NCBI GenBank assembly: GCA_013042375.1
Contig: JABDQH010000087.1
Span: 1-48,092, forward strand
DNA length: 48,092 bases
Reading direction: 5' to 3'
Source: Woeseiaceae bacterium
GTDB taxonomy: Bacteria > Pseudomonadota > Gammaproteobacteria > Steroidobacterales > Woeseiaceae
The number at the start of each line of letters is the position of its first letter. Positions within the stretch are counted from its first letter, which is position 1. The notes beneath the pieces were generated by a model, which was not told where the DNA came from, made no database searches, and was given only the letters and a program-made list of their open reading frames with translations. The translations under genes were made by a program, and so were the position numbers. Below, one piece after another: positions 7,749 to 16,030 of the stretch.

Positions 7749-8915
7749 TCAGGCGAATTCGATCTTGAGACGGCCGGTCGCGGGCTGGCGCAGGTTTTGC
7801 GCATCGAGGCGGTAACGTACGCCGAAGCGCATTCCCTTGAGTTCGCTGCCGAAACAGGCTAGCAGCGGCGCCCGAAATAGCTCCCTGGGCTCGCCGGGCG
7901 TGATATCGCCGATCTTGGTCATGATCTTCACGGACGTGTCTTGCAGGGTGACCGCCGGGTAGTCCGCGACCTCCTCGGGCAAGGCGTCGATGAAGCGATC
8001 GTTCACGAAGCGCCTGGGCGGTGCTTCGGCGATGTGGAACGCATCGTGGTTCGGCATTACGATCGACAGCGAGGCGCCCGTAATCGCTTCGTTGCCCTGG
8101 TAGTAGGCGACGAGCTGCAGCCGTTCGGCGCGCTCGTTGAAAAGGAAGCGGCTGTCCTGGTCGCGATAGCGTGTACGGATTTGCTCGAGTTCCTGCAGGA
8201 TCTGCTCCGGTGAGCGGTCGACGAACGGCTCCTGGGCGCCGTACAAGCGCGCATGCGTGAGTCTTGCGACAATCGTTGGCGTGCCCGTCTTGCCGGCCTC
8301 TGTGCTCAGTCGCAGCATTTCCTCGAGCTTCCTCGACGCGAGCGCCGAGGGCATCTGCGACAGGTCGCAGGTGGGCAGCGAGAGTTTCTTGTGGATGATC
8401 TCACCCGGGAATCCGATTTCGATGTCGCTGGCCGAGACCGAGTCGCGGAACTTGCGCTCGAAGAGCTCCAGGAGCTGGCGGCGGCCCATCTTGATCGCCG
8501 AGTTCTTGACGCGCTTGTATGCGTCGCCGCGGCGCAAACCCTCGGAGTAGTCGACGCGCATCATGTAAGGGCGGTCCTGGCAATCGCCGATCTCGAATAT
8601 GCCGATCCGCGTGCCGTCTACGGAAACCGGCTGGTAACGAAGGCGAATAGCCGGTTCGATGTACTCGTTCGCCAGCGTTTGGTAGGAGGGTGTGCCCGTG
8701 AAGTCGGCTGTGTCGACGGTGTTTGTCTGCTTGCGGCCCTTGTCGTCGAAATCGACGCCGACGACAATATAGCGCCTGCCCTCGACCTCGGCATTCGCGA
8801 GGGACATCACGTCTCTCAAAAACTCGCGCACGCCCTCGTCTCCGTAGGCATGACCGCGAAACAGGACCCCGGTTTCCGGAGCTCCTGACCGGGCAATTCT
8901 CGCTAAATGGTCCAT
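7749..8915 (-). CDS. AlbA_2/Schlafen-like putative nucleic-acid-binding protein
   Basis: 388 residues from ATG 8915; a TTG 21 bases upstream would overlap the likely -10 box, so I prefer the ATG. Residues about 15-125 have the Schlafen AlbA_2 pattern: an early acidic helix, MSLANAEVEGRRYIVVGVDFDDKG, then YIEPAIRLRYQPVSVDGTRIGIFEI and a basic RRGDAYKRVKNSAIKMGRRQL end. This domain binds nucleic acid in some regulators and defence proteins. Residues 130-388 are unassigned, with a charged helical part near 180-240 and a beta-rich tail. There is no ATPase, nuclease or HTH domain that I can recognise. It stands alone, convergent with the LOG gene. Confidence 0.6.
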   Translation of the reverse strand: MDHLARIARSGAPETGVLFRGHAYGDEGVREFLRDVMSLANAEVEGRRYIVVGVDFDDKGRKQTNTVDTADFTGTPSYQTLANEYIEPAIRLRYQPVSVDGTRIGIFEIGDCQDRPYMMRVDYSEGLRRGDAYKRVKNSAIKMGRRQLLELFERKFRDSVSASDIEIGFPGEIIHKKLSLPTCDLSQMPSALASRKLEEMLRLSTEAGKTGTPTIVARLTHARLYGAQEPFVDRSPEQILQELEQIRTRYRDQDSRFLFNERAERLQLVAYYQGNEAITGASLSIVMPNHDAFHIAEAPPRRFVNDRFIDALPEEVADYPAVTLQDTSVKIMTKIGDITPGEPRELFRAPLLACFGSELKGMRFGVRYRLDAQNLRQPATGRLKIEFA

Positions 8916-8933
8916 TTCAGGGTAATTCTTGCC

Positions 8934-8961
8934 CAATTATGTTGAAGAGAACGCGACGTAA
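8934..8961 (-). promoter_or_regulatory. Candidate promoter for the AlbA_2-like gene
   Basis: Read on the minus strand, TTACGT (8956-8961), 16 bases and TAATTG (8934-8939) resemble -35/-10 boxes. The predicted start site near 8927 gives a leader of only about a dozen bases before ATG 8915, with no clear Shine-Dalgarno. Confidence 0.3.
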
Positions 8962-9078
8962 TCGACACTTTTGGTATTGATAGCCGCAATTGCGCCCGAG
9001 CTGAGAATCAGTTCCGCGAAGCGCTTGCATACGCCCCTTAACATAGGCTGGGATCCGGAAAACTGATAGCAGGCGACG

Positions 9079-11031
9079 ATGAACATCGAAAAGACCCTGG
9101 CCATAGCGCTGATTTTCACGGCCGCGAGCTACGCGTTGCTGGGCTTGCGCCTCGCGTCGACGCGACGCGAGGCAGGTGTCGTGCCCGTCGGGGTGCTGTT
9201 CGTCGTCATCGCATTCTGGGTCCTGGGCGGCGCGATCGAGCTGCTGGCGACGAGCTTTGATGTCTTCTCGATCGGGCGCACCGGGCATTTCTTCGGCACG
9301 TCGCTTGTGCCGATCGTCGCCTACGTCTGTTTCCGCGAGTATGTAGGAAAGCCGACCTCGGGCCGGCGGCTCGCCGTTCTGTCGGTCATGCCCGCCATCG
9401 CAATTTCGCTGGCGGCCACTAACCAGTACCACGGGCTCATGTGGCATGAGCCCTTCGTCACCGCCTCGGGCGATTTCCTGACGCGGCCGGCCGAGTGGGG
9501 TCCCTGGTTCCTGTTCGCGCACCTCCCGTTCAGCTACCTCGTCATCGGTGCGGCCATACTCACGCTGCTGGTACACAGCACTGCCGTGCCTCGCGACAAA
9601 CGGCGCAGCCTGTTCCTGCTGACAGCAGCGTGCCTCGGGCCGCTCGTCGCGACCGCGCTGTATGACCTCGGGTATGGTCCGAATACGATTTCCTACGTGC
9701 CACTCGTCTTCACCGCCATGTTGCCGGTCTATTACTGGCTCATCATGATTGCCCAGGTGTTCGGATTCAGCCCGCTGGCTTACGAGATCGTGTTCCAGAA
9801 CATGCAGGACCCCGTCGTCGTCATCGACGACAAGAAACGCATCATCGGCCTCAACAGCGGGGCCGAGCGCATGCTCTCGATCGAGGAGGGGCGAGCGCTG
9901 CACTCGCCGTTGAGCATGTTGTTCGGTAACAGTGCACCTGAGGTCTTCGAAGCGCTCGACACGGGCAAGCCGCAGAAGATGATGACCGAGTCCGGTCGTT
10001 TTCTGCACGTGCAGGTATCGGAGATTGACGGCGATCGCGACATGGGGCGCGGCGGCAAGGTGCTGATGTTCCGCGATGTCAGCGATGTCCAGAAGGCGCA
10101 GACCGAGGTGCGGCAGAACGAGAAGCTGCTGCGGACCCTGATCGATCACTCGGTCAATGGCATCGTGCGTTTCCGTTGGGTCGAAAGCGACAACGGCGAA
10201 CGGCAATTGCACAGCATATTCGCCAATGCCGCCGCTGGCCGGTTCCTGTCGGCGGACGCGACCTCGCTCGTCGCCTGTCCGGCTGTCGACGTGATTCGGC
10301 GCGCCGTCACGGGCATGGACGATGCGGATGTCGAGGCCATCGTGGAGCAGTTCGAAGCTGCGGTGAACACGGGCCAGAGTCTCGACATCGAGGTGCGCCA
10401 GGACAATGGTGGCGTTGCGCGATGGTTGCGACTGATTTGCGAGTGCATCGGCGAAGACTACGCGGCGACATTCGTCGATGTCACCGATCGCAAGGTCAAG
10501 GAACGGGAGATGGACTCGATCGCGAGTTCCGATCCGCTGACAGGTGTGCTCAACCGCCGGGGTTTCGAACGGGACGCGTCCCGGCGACTTTCGCAAAGCG
10601 ATGATGACGCAACGGGCGCGCTGCTGTTCATCGATCTCAACGGCTTCAAGCAGATCAACGACGATTTCGGCCACGAGGTCGGTGATCAGCTACTCAAGAT
10701 TGCGGCGGCCCGTCTCAAGCGCAGCCTGCGTTCCTGCGACATCATCGGGCGTCCGGGCGGTGACGAGTTTGTCGCACTGGTTCCCGACGTCAATGCAGAA
10801 TCCGCAGACCATCTTGCCAGGCGTTTGAGCCACGCGCTCGAGAAGAACTATGAGATCGACGGCCAGAAGATGTTGTGCACGGCCAGCATCGGTCTCGCAC
10901 TTTACCCCGAGAATTCGAGAACGTTGACCGGCCTGCTGCGCGAAGCCGACCAGGCCATGTATCGCGCCAAGGCGCGCTGCCGCGGTGTGCCAAATATCAG
11001 CGGCGGAGATTTTCTCGAAAAAGCCGGGTAG
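9079..11031 (+). CDS. Membrane diguanylate cyclase (7TM-PAS-PAS-GGDEF)
   Basis: 650 residues. The N-terminal 225 residues contain about seven hydrophobic helices of the kind found at the N-terminus of some histidine kinases. A PAS domain follows at about 237-330 (MQDPVVVIDDKKRIIGLNSG), then a second PAS-like region at about 347-480, then a GGDEF domain at about 490-645. The active-site motif is intact (GGDEF 560-564), and RSCD at 551-554, five residues upstream, is a complete inhibitory I-site. It should therefore make cyclic di-GMP from two GTP and be product-inhibited. No EAL domain is present. AGGCGA precedes ATG 9079. The sensed signal is unknown. Confidence 0.88.
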   Translation: MNIEKTLAIALIFTAASYALLGLRLASTRREAGVVPVGVLFVVIAFWVLGGAIELLATSFDVFSIGRTGHFFGTSLVPIVAYVCFREYVGKPTSGRRLAVLSVMPAIAISLAATNQYHGLMWHEPFVTASGDFLTRPAEWGPWFLFAHLPFSYLVIGAAILTLLVHSTAVPRDKRRSLFLLTAACLGPLVATALYDLGYGPNTISYVPLVFTAMLPVYYWLIMIAQVFGFSPLAYEIVFQNMQDPVVVIDDKKRIIGLNSGAERMLSIEEGRALHSPLSMLFGNSAPEVFEALDTGKPQKMMTESGRFLHVQVSEIDGDRDMGRGGKVLMFRDVSDVQKAQTEVRQNEKLLRTLIDHSVNGIVRFRWVESDNGERQLHSIFANAAAGRFLSADATSLVACPAVDVIRRAVTGMDDADVEAIVEQFEAAVNTGQSLDIEVRQDNGGVARWLRLICECIGEDYAATFVDVTDRKVKEREMDSIASSDPLTGVLNRRGFERDASRRLSQSDDDATGALLFIDLNGFKQINDDFGHEVGDQLLKIAAARLKRSLRSCDIIGRPGGDEFVALVPDVNAESADHLARRLSHALEKNYEIDGQKMLCTASIGLALYPENSRTLTGLLREADQAMYRAKARCRGVPNISGGDFLEKAG

Positions 11032-11137
11032 GTAGCCGCAGGATCGCGTCCTTCACGCGGGGGGAGCGGGTGTAGATCAAAGGCTGCGGATGATAGGCTT
11101 CGTGCTCGCCAGTCCGGCACGGAGCTACTCGCGGCCT

Positions 11138-12454
11138 ATGAATCAACGCCCGCCTGAGAATGCGGTGCAGCGCGCCATCAGGGCCATCGCCAAGGTCGAG
11201 GCCAACGAGATCCAGGCGACGGTCCTGTCGTTCCTCTGGGTGTTCTTCGTTATGTGCGCCTGGTACATCCTGCGGCCGGTGCGCGATGCGCTGTCTTCCG
11301 ACTGGACCGACGCACAGCTGAGCTGGCTGTGGACGTCGACGTTCGTCTTCAGCGCCGTTGCCGTGAGCATCTACGGGGCCGTGATCTCGCGTGTCCGGTT
11401 CAAGCGCATAGTGCCTGGTGTCTACGTGTTCTTTGCCCTGTCGTTCCTCGGCTTCTACGTCGCAGGCGCGACGCTCAGCGGGAATGACATCCTGAACCGC
11501 GTCTACTACGTCTGGACCAGTGTCTTCGGGCTTTTTCATCTGTCCGTTTTCTGGACCTTCATGTCGGGGCTGTACAACACCCGACAGGCGGAACGACTGT
11601 TCGGCGTCATTGCCGTCGGTGCGACGGCGGGTGCCATCGCCGGACCCGCTTTCGTCAGCGCGTTCGCCGACGACATCGGCTCGCTCAACATGCTGCTCGT
11701 CAGTGCGTTGCTGCTGCTGACGCCGATCCCTATCATGGCGTGGCTCGATCGACTTCGCTCCACCGCCCTCGGCAACCCCGACACGAGTGGCGATCTCCTG
11801 CGCGACAATCGCCTGGGCGCGAACCCGTTTGCGGGCTTCAGGGAATTCGTCAGCAGCCCGTACCTGCTGTGGATCGGCCTGTTTATCCTGCTGTACGTCT
11901 GCATGAGCACCTTCCTGTACTACGAGATTCGCAAGCCGCTCGGGGACCTGACGCAGGTCCGCCGTTCCCAGATCTGGGCGAACATCGACCTTGCCGTCAA
12001 TGTGCTGGCGGCCGTGACCGCCTTGCTCGCGACCAGCCGCCTGACGACGCGGCTCGGCATGCCCCGTACCCTGGCGCTCGTGCCGGCCGTCATGGTGATA
12101 GCCTGGTCCGTGGTCGCGGTCAGTCCCGCTGCACTGACGGTTTTCGTCGTGCAGGTCGTGCGCCGGGCGGGCAACTATGCCATCACTCGGCCGGGTCGCG
12201 AGATGCTGTTTACGCTCGTGGACTCCGAGACGCGCTACAAGGCAAAACCCGTTATCGATACGGTCGTCTATCGAGGCGGCGACGTGCTGACGGCGTGGTT
12301 CTATACGGGCATGGTCAGCGTTTTCAGCCTCGGGCTTGCAGGCGTCGCTGTCGTCGGTGGTGCGGTCGCGGCGATCTGGGCGGGCGTCGGCGTCTATCTC
12401 GGACGCCTGTACGACCGCGACAGACGAACGCAAGAAACAACAATGGAGAGTTAA
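11138..12454 (+). CDS. NTP/NDP-exchanger-like MFS membrane carrier
   Basis: 438 residues from ATG 11138 (GGAG 13 bases upstream). An in-frame ATG at 11090 would add 16 residues. About 12 hydrophobic helices are visible. The first block, EANEIQATVLSFLWVFFVMC followed by AWYILRPVRDAL, matches the first helix of the ATP:ADP-antiporter (Npt/TLC)-like carriers as found in free-living bacteria. The interior YEIRKPLGDLTQVRRSQIW and RAGNYAITRPGREMLF segments are also typical. Substrate is unknown; homologues outside intracellular parasites are not shown to move nucleotides. Only 4 bases separate its stop from the cytochrome b561 start. Confidence 0.65.
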   Translation: MNQRPPENAVQRAIRAIAKVEANEIQATVLSFLWVFFVMCAWYILRPVRDALSSDWTDAQLSWLWTSTFVFSAVAVSIYGAVISRVRFKRIVPGVYVFFALSFLGFYVAGATLSGNDILNRVYYVWTSVFGLFHLSVFWTFMSGLYNTRQAERLFGVIAVGATAGAIAGPAFVSAFADDIGSLNMLLVSALLLLTPIPIMAWLDRLRSTALGNPDTSGDLLRDNRLGANPFAGFREFVSSPYLLWIGLFILLYVCMSTFLYYEIRKPLGDLTQVRRSQIWANIDLAVNVLAAVTALLATSRLTTRLGMPRTLALVPAVMVIAWSVVAVSPAALTVFVVQVVRRAGNYAITRPGREMLFTLVDSETRYKAKPVIDTVVYRGGDVLTAWFYTGMVSVFSLGLAGVAVVGGAVAAIWAGVGVYLGRLYDRDRRTQETTMES

Positions 12455-12458
12455 ACCT

Positions 12459-13016
12459 ATGGCACTACGCAATACTGCGATCGAATGGGGATCGCTTGCC
12501 AGGGCGCTGCACTGGCTCATCGCTGTCGGCATCCTCGGGCTCATCCTGGTCGGGCTCCAGCAGGCCGGCCTGGAGCGGGGTCCCGAGAAGACCCAGCTGC
12601 GCATGCTGCACAGCTCGACCGCGCTTGTAGTCCTGGGCCTCATGACGCTGCGCATTGTCTGGCGCTGGATGAACGAAACGCCGTTGCACTCGGCCGGGTT
12701 TGCCGCGTGGCAGAAACTGACGGCCACGGTCGTGCACTGGGGCCTGTACGTCGTCGTATTCGTCCAACTCATCTCGGGCGTGATGACGGTTGCGACAACG
12801 GGCAACGGCTTACCGTTCTTCGGCATCTTCAAGATCCCTGTGCCCATCGGGAAGGACGAAGACGCGCACCATTTCTGGGAGGAGATTCACGAGTTTGCCT
12901 GGCAGGTGGTCGTGGTCCTGATCGTCGTGCACGTCGTCGGCGCGCTGTACAACCACTTCGTGCTGAAGAACGACGTGCTGCGTCGCATGACGTCGGGGGT
13001 GAAAACCGATGGCTGA
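12459..13016 (+). CDS. Cytochrome b561-family protein
   Basis: 185 residues with four transmembrane helices (about 14-34, 48-66, 87-107 and 142-163). Histidines sit at helix positions suited to two b-type hemes: RALHWLIAVG, RMLHSSTALV, ATVVHWGLYV and LIVVHVVGALYNH. The family transfers electrons between quinol and small carriers, or acts as superoxide:quinone oxidoreductase, in the inner membrane. GGAG about 12 bases upstream supports ATG 12459. The gene overlaps the thiolase start by 8 bases, so carrier, cytochrome and thiolase appear co-transcribed. Its electron partner is not evident. Confidence 0.85.
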   Translation: MALRNTAIEWGSLARALHWLIAVGILGLILVGLQQAGLERGPEKTQLRMLHSSTALVVLGLMTLRIVWRWMNETPLHSAGFAAWQKLTATVVHWGLYVVVFVQLISGVMTVATTGNGLPFFGIFKIPVPIGKDEDAHHFWEEIHEFAWQVVVVLIVVHVVGALYNHFVLKNDVLRRMTSGVKTDG

Positions 13017-14214
13017 TGCATTCATCTGCGATCCGGTCCGGACGCCCATCGGCCGCTACGGCGGAGCGTTGTCATCGGTTCGACCCGACGACCTGGCCGC
13101 GATCCCGATCGCGGCGCTGCTCGAGCGCAACGAGAATCTCGATCCCGTGCAGATCGAGGATCTCGCCTACGGCTGCGCCAACCAGGCCGGCGAGGACAAT
13201 CGCAACGTCGCGCGCATGGCCGTCTTGCTCGCGCATCTGCCGGTCACCGTGCCGGCGGTCACCGTCAACCGGCTGTGCGGTTCCGGCATGAACGCGATCG
13301 GCAACATCGCCGACGGCATCCGCACCGGCGCGATATCGCTCGGCATAGCGGGCGGCGTCGAGTCGATGTCGCGCGCGCCGTTCGTCCTCGGCAAGCAGGC
13401 GACGGCCTTCGGCCGCAATGCCGAGCTTCACGACACGACGCTCGGCTGGCGCTTCGTTAATCGCAGGATCGAGGAACAGTACGGCATCGATTCGATGGCC
13501 GAGACGGCCGAAAACGTCGCGGACGGTTTCCTGGTGTCGCGCAAAGACCAGGATGCGTTTGCACTGCGCAGCCAGCAACGCTGCGAGGCGGCGAGCCTGG
13601 CCGGCGTTTTCGCCGAGGAAATCGTGCCGGTCGCGGTGCCGCAGCGGCGTGGCGACGACATCGTCGTCGACGCCGACGAGCACCCGCGTTTCGGATCGAC
13701 GATAGAGGGGCTTGAGAAGCTCCGCCCGATCGTGCGCGCGGGCGGTACCGTGACGGCCGGCAATGCCTCGGGCATCAACGACGGGGCCTGCGCGATGCTG
13801 GTGGCTTCCGAAGAGGCCGCCAGGAAGAACGAACTTGAACCGCTGGCACGTGTCCGTGGATGGGCCGTCGCAGGCGTCGAGCCGCGCATCATGGGCATCG
13901 GTCCCGCGCCGGCATCGCAAAACGTGCTCGAGCACTGCGGACTGACGATCGAGCAGATGGACGTGATCGAGCTGAATGAAGCGTTTGCCGCCCAGGGGCT
14001 CGCGACCCTGCGCCAGCTCGGTGTGCGCGACGATGCGAGCCACGTCAACCCGAATGGCGGCGCGATTGCTCTCGGACATCCGCTCGGCATGTCGGGGGCG
14101 CGTCTCGTCACGACGGCCGCCAGGCAGCTGCAGCGCACGGGTGGGCGCTACGCTTTGTGCACGATGTGTATCGGCGTGGGGCAGGGCATCGCGATGATCA
14201 TCGAAAGGGTCTGA
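13009..14214 (+). CDS. Acyl-CoA thiolase, 3-oxoadipyl-CoA type
   Basis: 401 residues, standard for thiolase II. The nucleophile is Cys90 in NRLCGSGMNA; the acid/base residues lie in NPNGGAIALGHPLGMSGARL and in CIGVGQG near the C-terminus. The overall sequence, especially DNRNVARMAVLLAHLP, resembles PcaF/PaaJ 3-oxoadipyl-CoA thiolases, which cleave beta-ketoadipyl-CoA to succinyl-CoA and acetyl-CoA at the end of aromatic degradation. No other pca or paa gene lies nearby, so a general acetyl-CoA acetyltransferase remains possible. The start overlaps cytochrome b561, and the next gene begins immediately after its stop. Confidence 0.88.
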   Translation: MADAFICDPVRTPIGRYGGALSSVRPDDLAAIPIAALLERNENLDPVQIEDLAYGCANQAGEDNRNVARMAVLLAHLPVTVPAVTVNRLCGSGMNAIGNIADGIRTGAISLGIAGGVESMSRAPFVLGKQATAFGRNAELHDTTLGWRFVNRRIEEQYGIDSMAETAENVADGFLVSRKDQDAFALRSQQRCEAASLAGVFAEEIVPVAVPQRRGDDIVVDADEHPRFGSTIEGLEKLRPIVRAGGTVTAGNASGINDGACAMLVASEEAARKNELEPLARVRGWAVAGVEPRIMGIGPAPASQNVLEHCGLTIEQMDVIELNEAFAAQGLATLRQLGVRDDASHVNPNGGAIALGHPLGMSGARLVTTAARQLQRTGGRYALCTMCIGVGQGIAMIIERV

Positions 14215-14796
14215 GTGAAGAAGGAACCGAGTTACGAGACAGCGGAACTGCGCGAATTCGCACGCGTGCTGCGCGGCCGCCGCACCGTCGACCAGTACCT
14301 GCAGACGAAGGTCCCGGATGAACTCGTGCGCGAGGCGATCGAGGTCGCGACCTGGGCCCCGAACCACTACGTATCCGAGCCCTGGCGCTTCATCCTGCCG
14401 GGGAGCGAGACGGTCGAGCGCATCATTGCGCTGAATGCCGAGATGGTCGCGGCCAGCAAGACGCCCGATCACGGTGAGCACAAACGCAGGGTCTGGCAGG
14501 AGAAACCCGGCTGGCTGGTCGTGACGTGCCGGCGCAGCGACGACGCGTTGCGCGAGCGCGAAGACTACGCGGCATGCTGTGCAGCTATACAGAACCTGAC
14601 CTTGTACCTGTGGAAAGCCGGTGTCGGCTCGAAATGGACGACCGGCGCCGTGACGCGCGATCCGCGCTTCTTCGACATCATCGGGTCTGATGCAGACGCC
14701 GAGTTTGTCGTTGGCATGCTGTGGTATGGCTATCCCAAGGTTACGCCGACACAGTCGCGCAGGCCGCTCGACGAGGTCGTGACGAAACTACCCTGA
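14215..14796 (+). CDS. Nitroreductase-family flavoprotein
   Basis: 193 residues from GTG 14215, directly after the thiolase TGA. It has the nitroreductase signature RRTVDQYLQTKVPDELVREA, followed by ATWAPNHYVSEPWRFIL, which provides FMN phosphate and ring contacts, and a C-terminal WYGYPKV. The family makes homodimeric FMN enzymes that reduce nitro compounds, quinones or unsaturated carbonyls with NAD(P)H. It is close in size to the shorter YdjA-like members. It is the last gene of the 11-15 kb rightward operon. Natural substrate unknown. Confidence 0.82.
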   Translation: MKKEPSYETAELREFARVLRGRRTVDQYLQTKVPDELVREAIEVATWAPNHYVSEPWRFILPGSETVERIIALNAEMVAASKTPDHGEHKRRVWQEKPGWLVVTCRRSDDALREREDYAACCAAIQNLTLYLWKAGVGSKWTTGAVTRDPRFFDIIGSDADAEFVVGMLWYGYPKVTPTQSRRPLDEVVTKLP

Positions 14797-14803
14797 CAAA
14801 AGT

Positions 14804-16030
14804 CTAGTCGCGTGCGAGCTCTTCCTGGGGATGCACGAGGTCGCCCGGCGCGATCAGCGGGCGCAGCAGGAAGAGTGCCGTGACCAGCAGCCCGGCTATG
14901 GCCATGATCAGGATCGCGTTGCGTACGCTGCCGTCGTAAATCGCCGCGGCGACGAGCGCACCTGTCGCGCCTGATATGTTCTGCAGCGTTCCCATGATCG
15001 ACGACGCGACGCCGGCGATGCGCGGCAGCGGATCCAGCGCGATGACGGCCGCATTCGGCATCAGGATGGCGACGGTCAGCATGAACTGGCACACGCACAT
15101 CCAGACCCACCAGAACGGCGCGGCATTGAGCCACGCGATGATCGCCAGCTGGCTGCTGGCGAGGAAGATCAGGCCGACGCCGATGCCGATCAGCTGCAAT
15201 TGGTCGAAGCGGGTCACGAGCCAGCGATTCAGTCCGGCGCCTACGAGGATCGAAATACCTGCGCAGGCGAAGAGCAGGCCATACTGCTTGAGCGTGAAGC
15301 CGTAGATTTCGACGGCGAGCGCGGCGGACACTGCGATGACCGACAGAAAGCCGGCAGGCGGCAGCACGATCATGAGCAGCCCGAAAATGCTCTGGCGGTG
15401 CGAGAAGAACTCGCGAAAGCTCGAGATGAGTTGCCGTACCGGGTGTTCGTTGACGTCGGGCACGTGCGTTTCATGGAGGCTGGTACGGACCAGCAGAATC
15501 ACGAGAAAGCCAAGGACGGCGATCACGATGAACGGCGCCCGCCACTCCAACTGCGCGACCAGCAGAGCGCCGATTGACGGCGCGAGCACGGGCACCGCCG
15601 TGAAAATCATCGTCATCAGCGACATCAGGCGCGCCATTTCCTTGCCGGACGACACGTCGCGCACGATGGCACGCGCCAGCACGATAGCCGAGGCGGCACC
15701 TATGCCCTGCACGTACCGGGCGGCGAGCATGGCGTCGATATTCGTGCTCGCGGCGGCGACGGTGCCGGCGAGTGCGAATATGCTCATGCCCATATACAGG
15801 GTGGGCAGGCGGCCGAGGCGGTCGCCGAGGAGCCCGGCCGGGATCTGCCCGCAGGCCATGCCGACCATGAAGATGCCGACGATCTTCTGGCCGTCGGACA
15901 AGGTTGTCGACAATGCCTCGACCATGTCGGGAATCGCGGGCAGGCTGAGATCGACGGTCAGCGCCGCCGCGCCCGTCAGCAAACCGAGCGTCGCGATAAA
16001 GCGTTTGCGAATGGGGGTTGCGGCGTTCAA
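14804..16030 (-). CDS. Bcr/CflA-family MFS transporter coupled to hutI
   Basis: 408 residues, 12 predicted membrane helices. The opening TVDLSLPAIPDMVEAL, the GQIPAGLLGDRLGRLP loop after helix 2 and the RYVQGIGAASAIVLARAIVR block are hallmarks of the Bcr/CflA branch of the major facilitator superfamily, mostly proton-driven exporters. I start it at TTG 16030, which overlaps the hutI stop as TTGA (16027-16030) with a G-rich stretch upstream; no ATG occurs before the first helices. Coupling to hutI is unexpected for a drug exporter and suggests transport of a histidine-pathway compound, or simple read-through. Confidence 0.8.
   Translation of the reverse strand: MNAATPIRKRFIATLGLLTGAAALTVDLSLPAIPDMVEALSTTLSDGQKIVGIFMVGMACGQIPAGLLGDRLGRLPTLYMGMSIFALAGTVAAASTNIDAMLAARYVQGIGAASAIVLARAIVRDVSSGKEMARLMSLMTMIFTAVPVLAPSIGALLVAQLEWRAPFIVIAVLGFLVILLVRTSLHETHVPDVNEHPVRQLISSFREFFSHRQSIFGLLMIVLPPAGFLSVIAVSAALAVEIYGFTLKQYGLLFACAGISILVGAGLNRWLVTRFDQLQLIGIGVGLIFLASSQLAIIAWLNAAPFWWVWMCVCQFMLTVAILMPNAAVIALDPLPRIAGVASSIMGTLQNISGATGALVAAAIYDGSVRNAILIMAIAGLLVTALFLLRPLIAPGDLVHPQEELARD

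Noticed and set aside
8917-10674. 585-residue open frame on the minus strand
   Set aside because: It lies opposite the diguanylate cyclase gene, whose family is certain. The translation is rich in Arg, His, Asp and Gln with no domain; it is a mirror frame of GC-rich coding DNA.
10997-12847. 616-residue open frame on the minus strand
   Set aside because: Antisense to the carrier and cytochrome b561 genes; low-complexity translation and no family.
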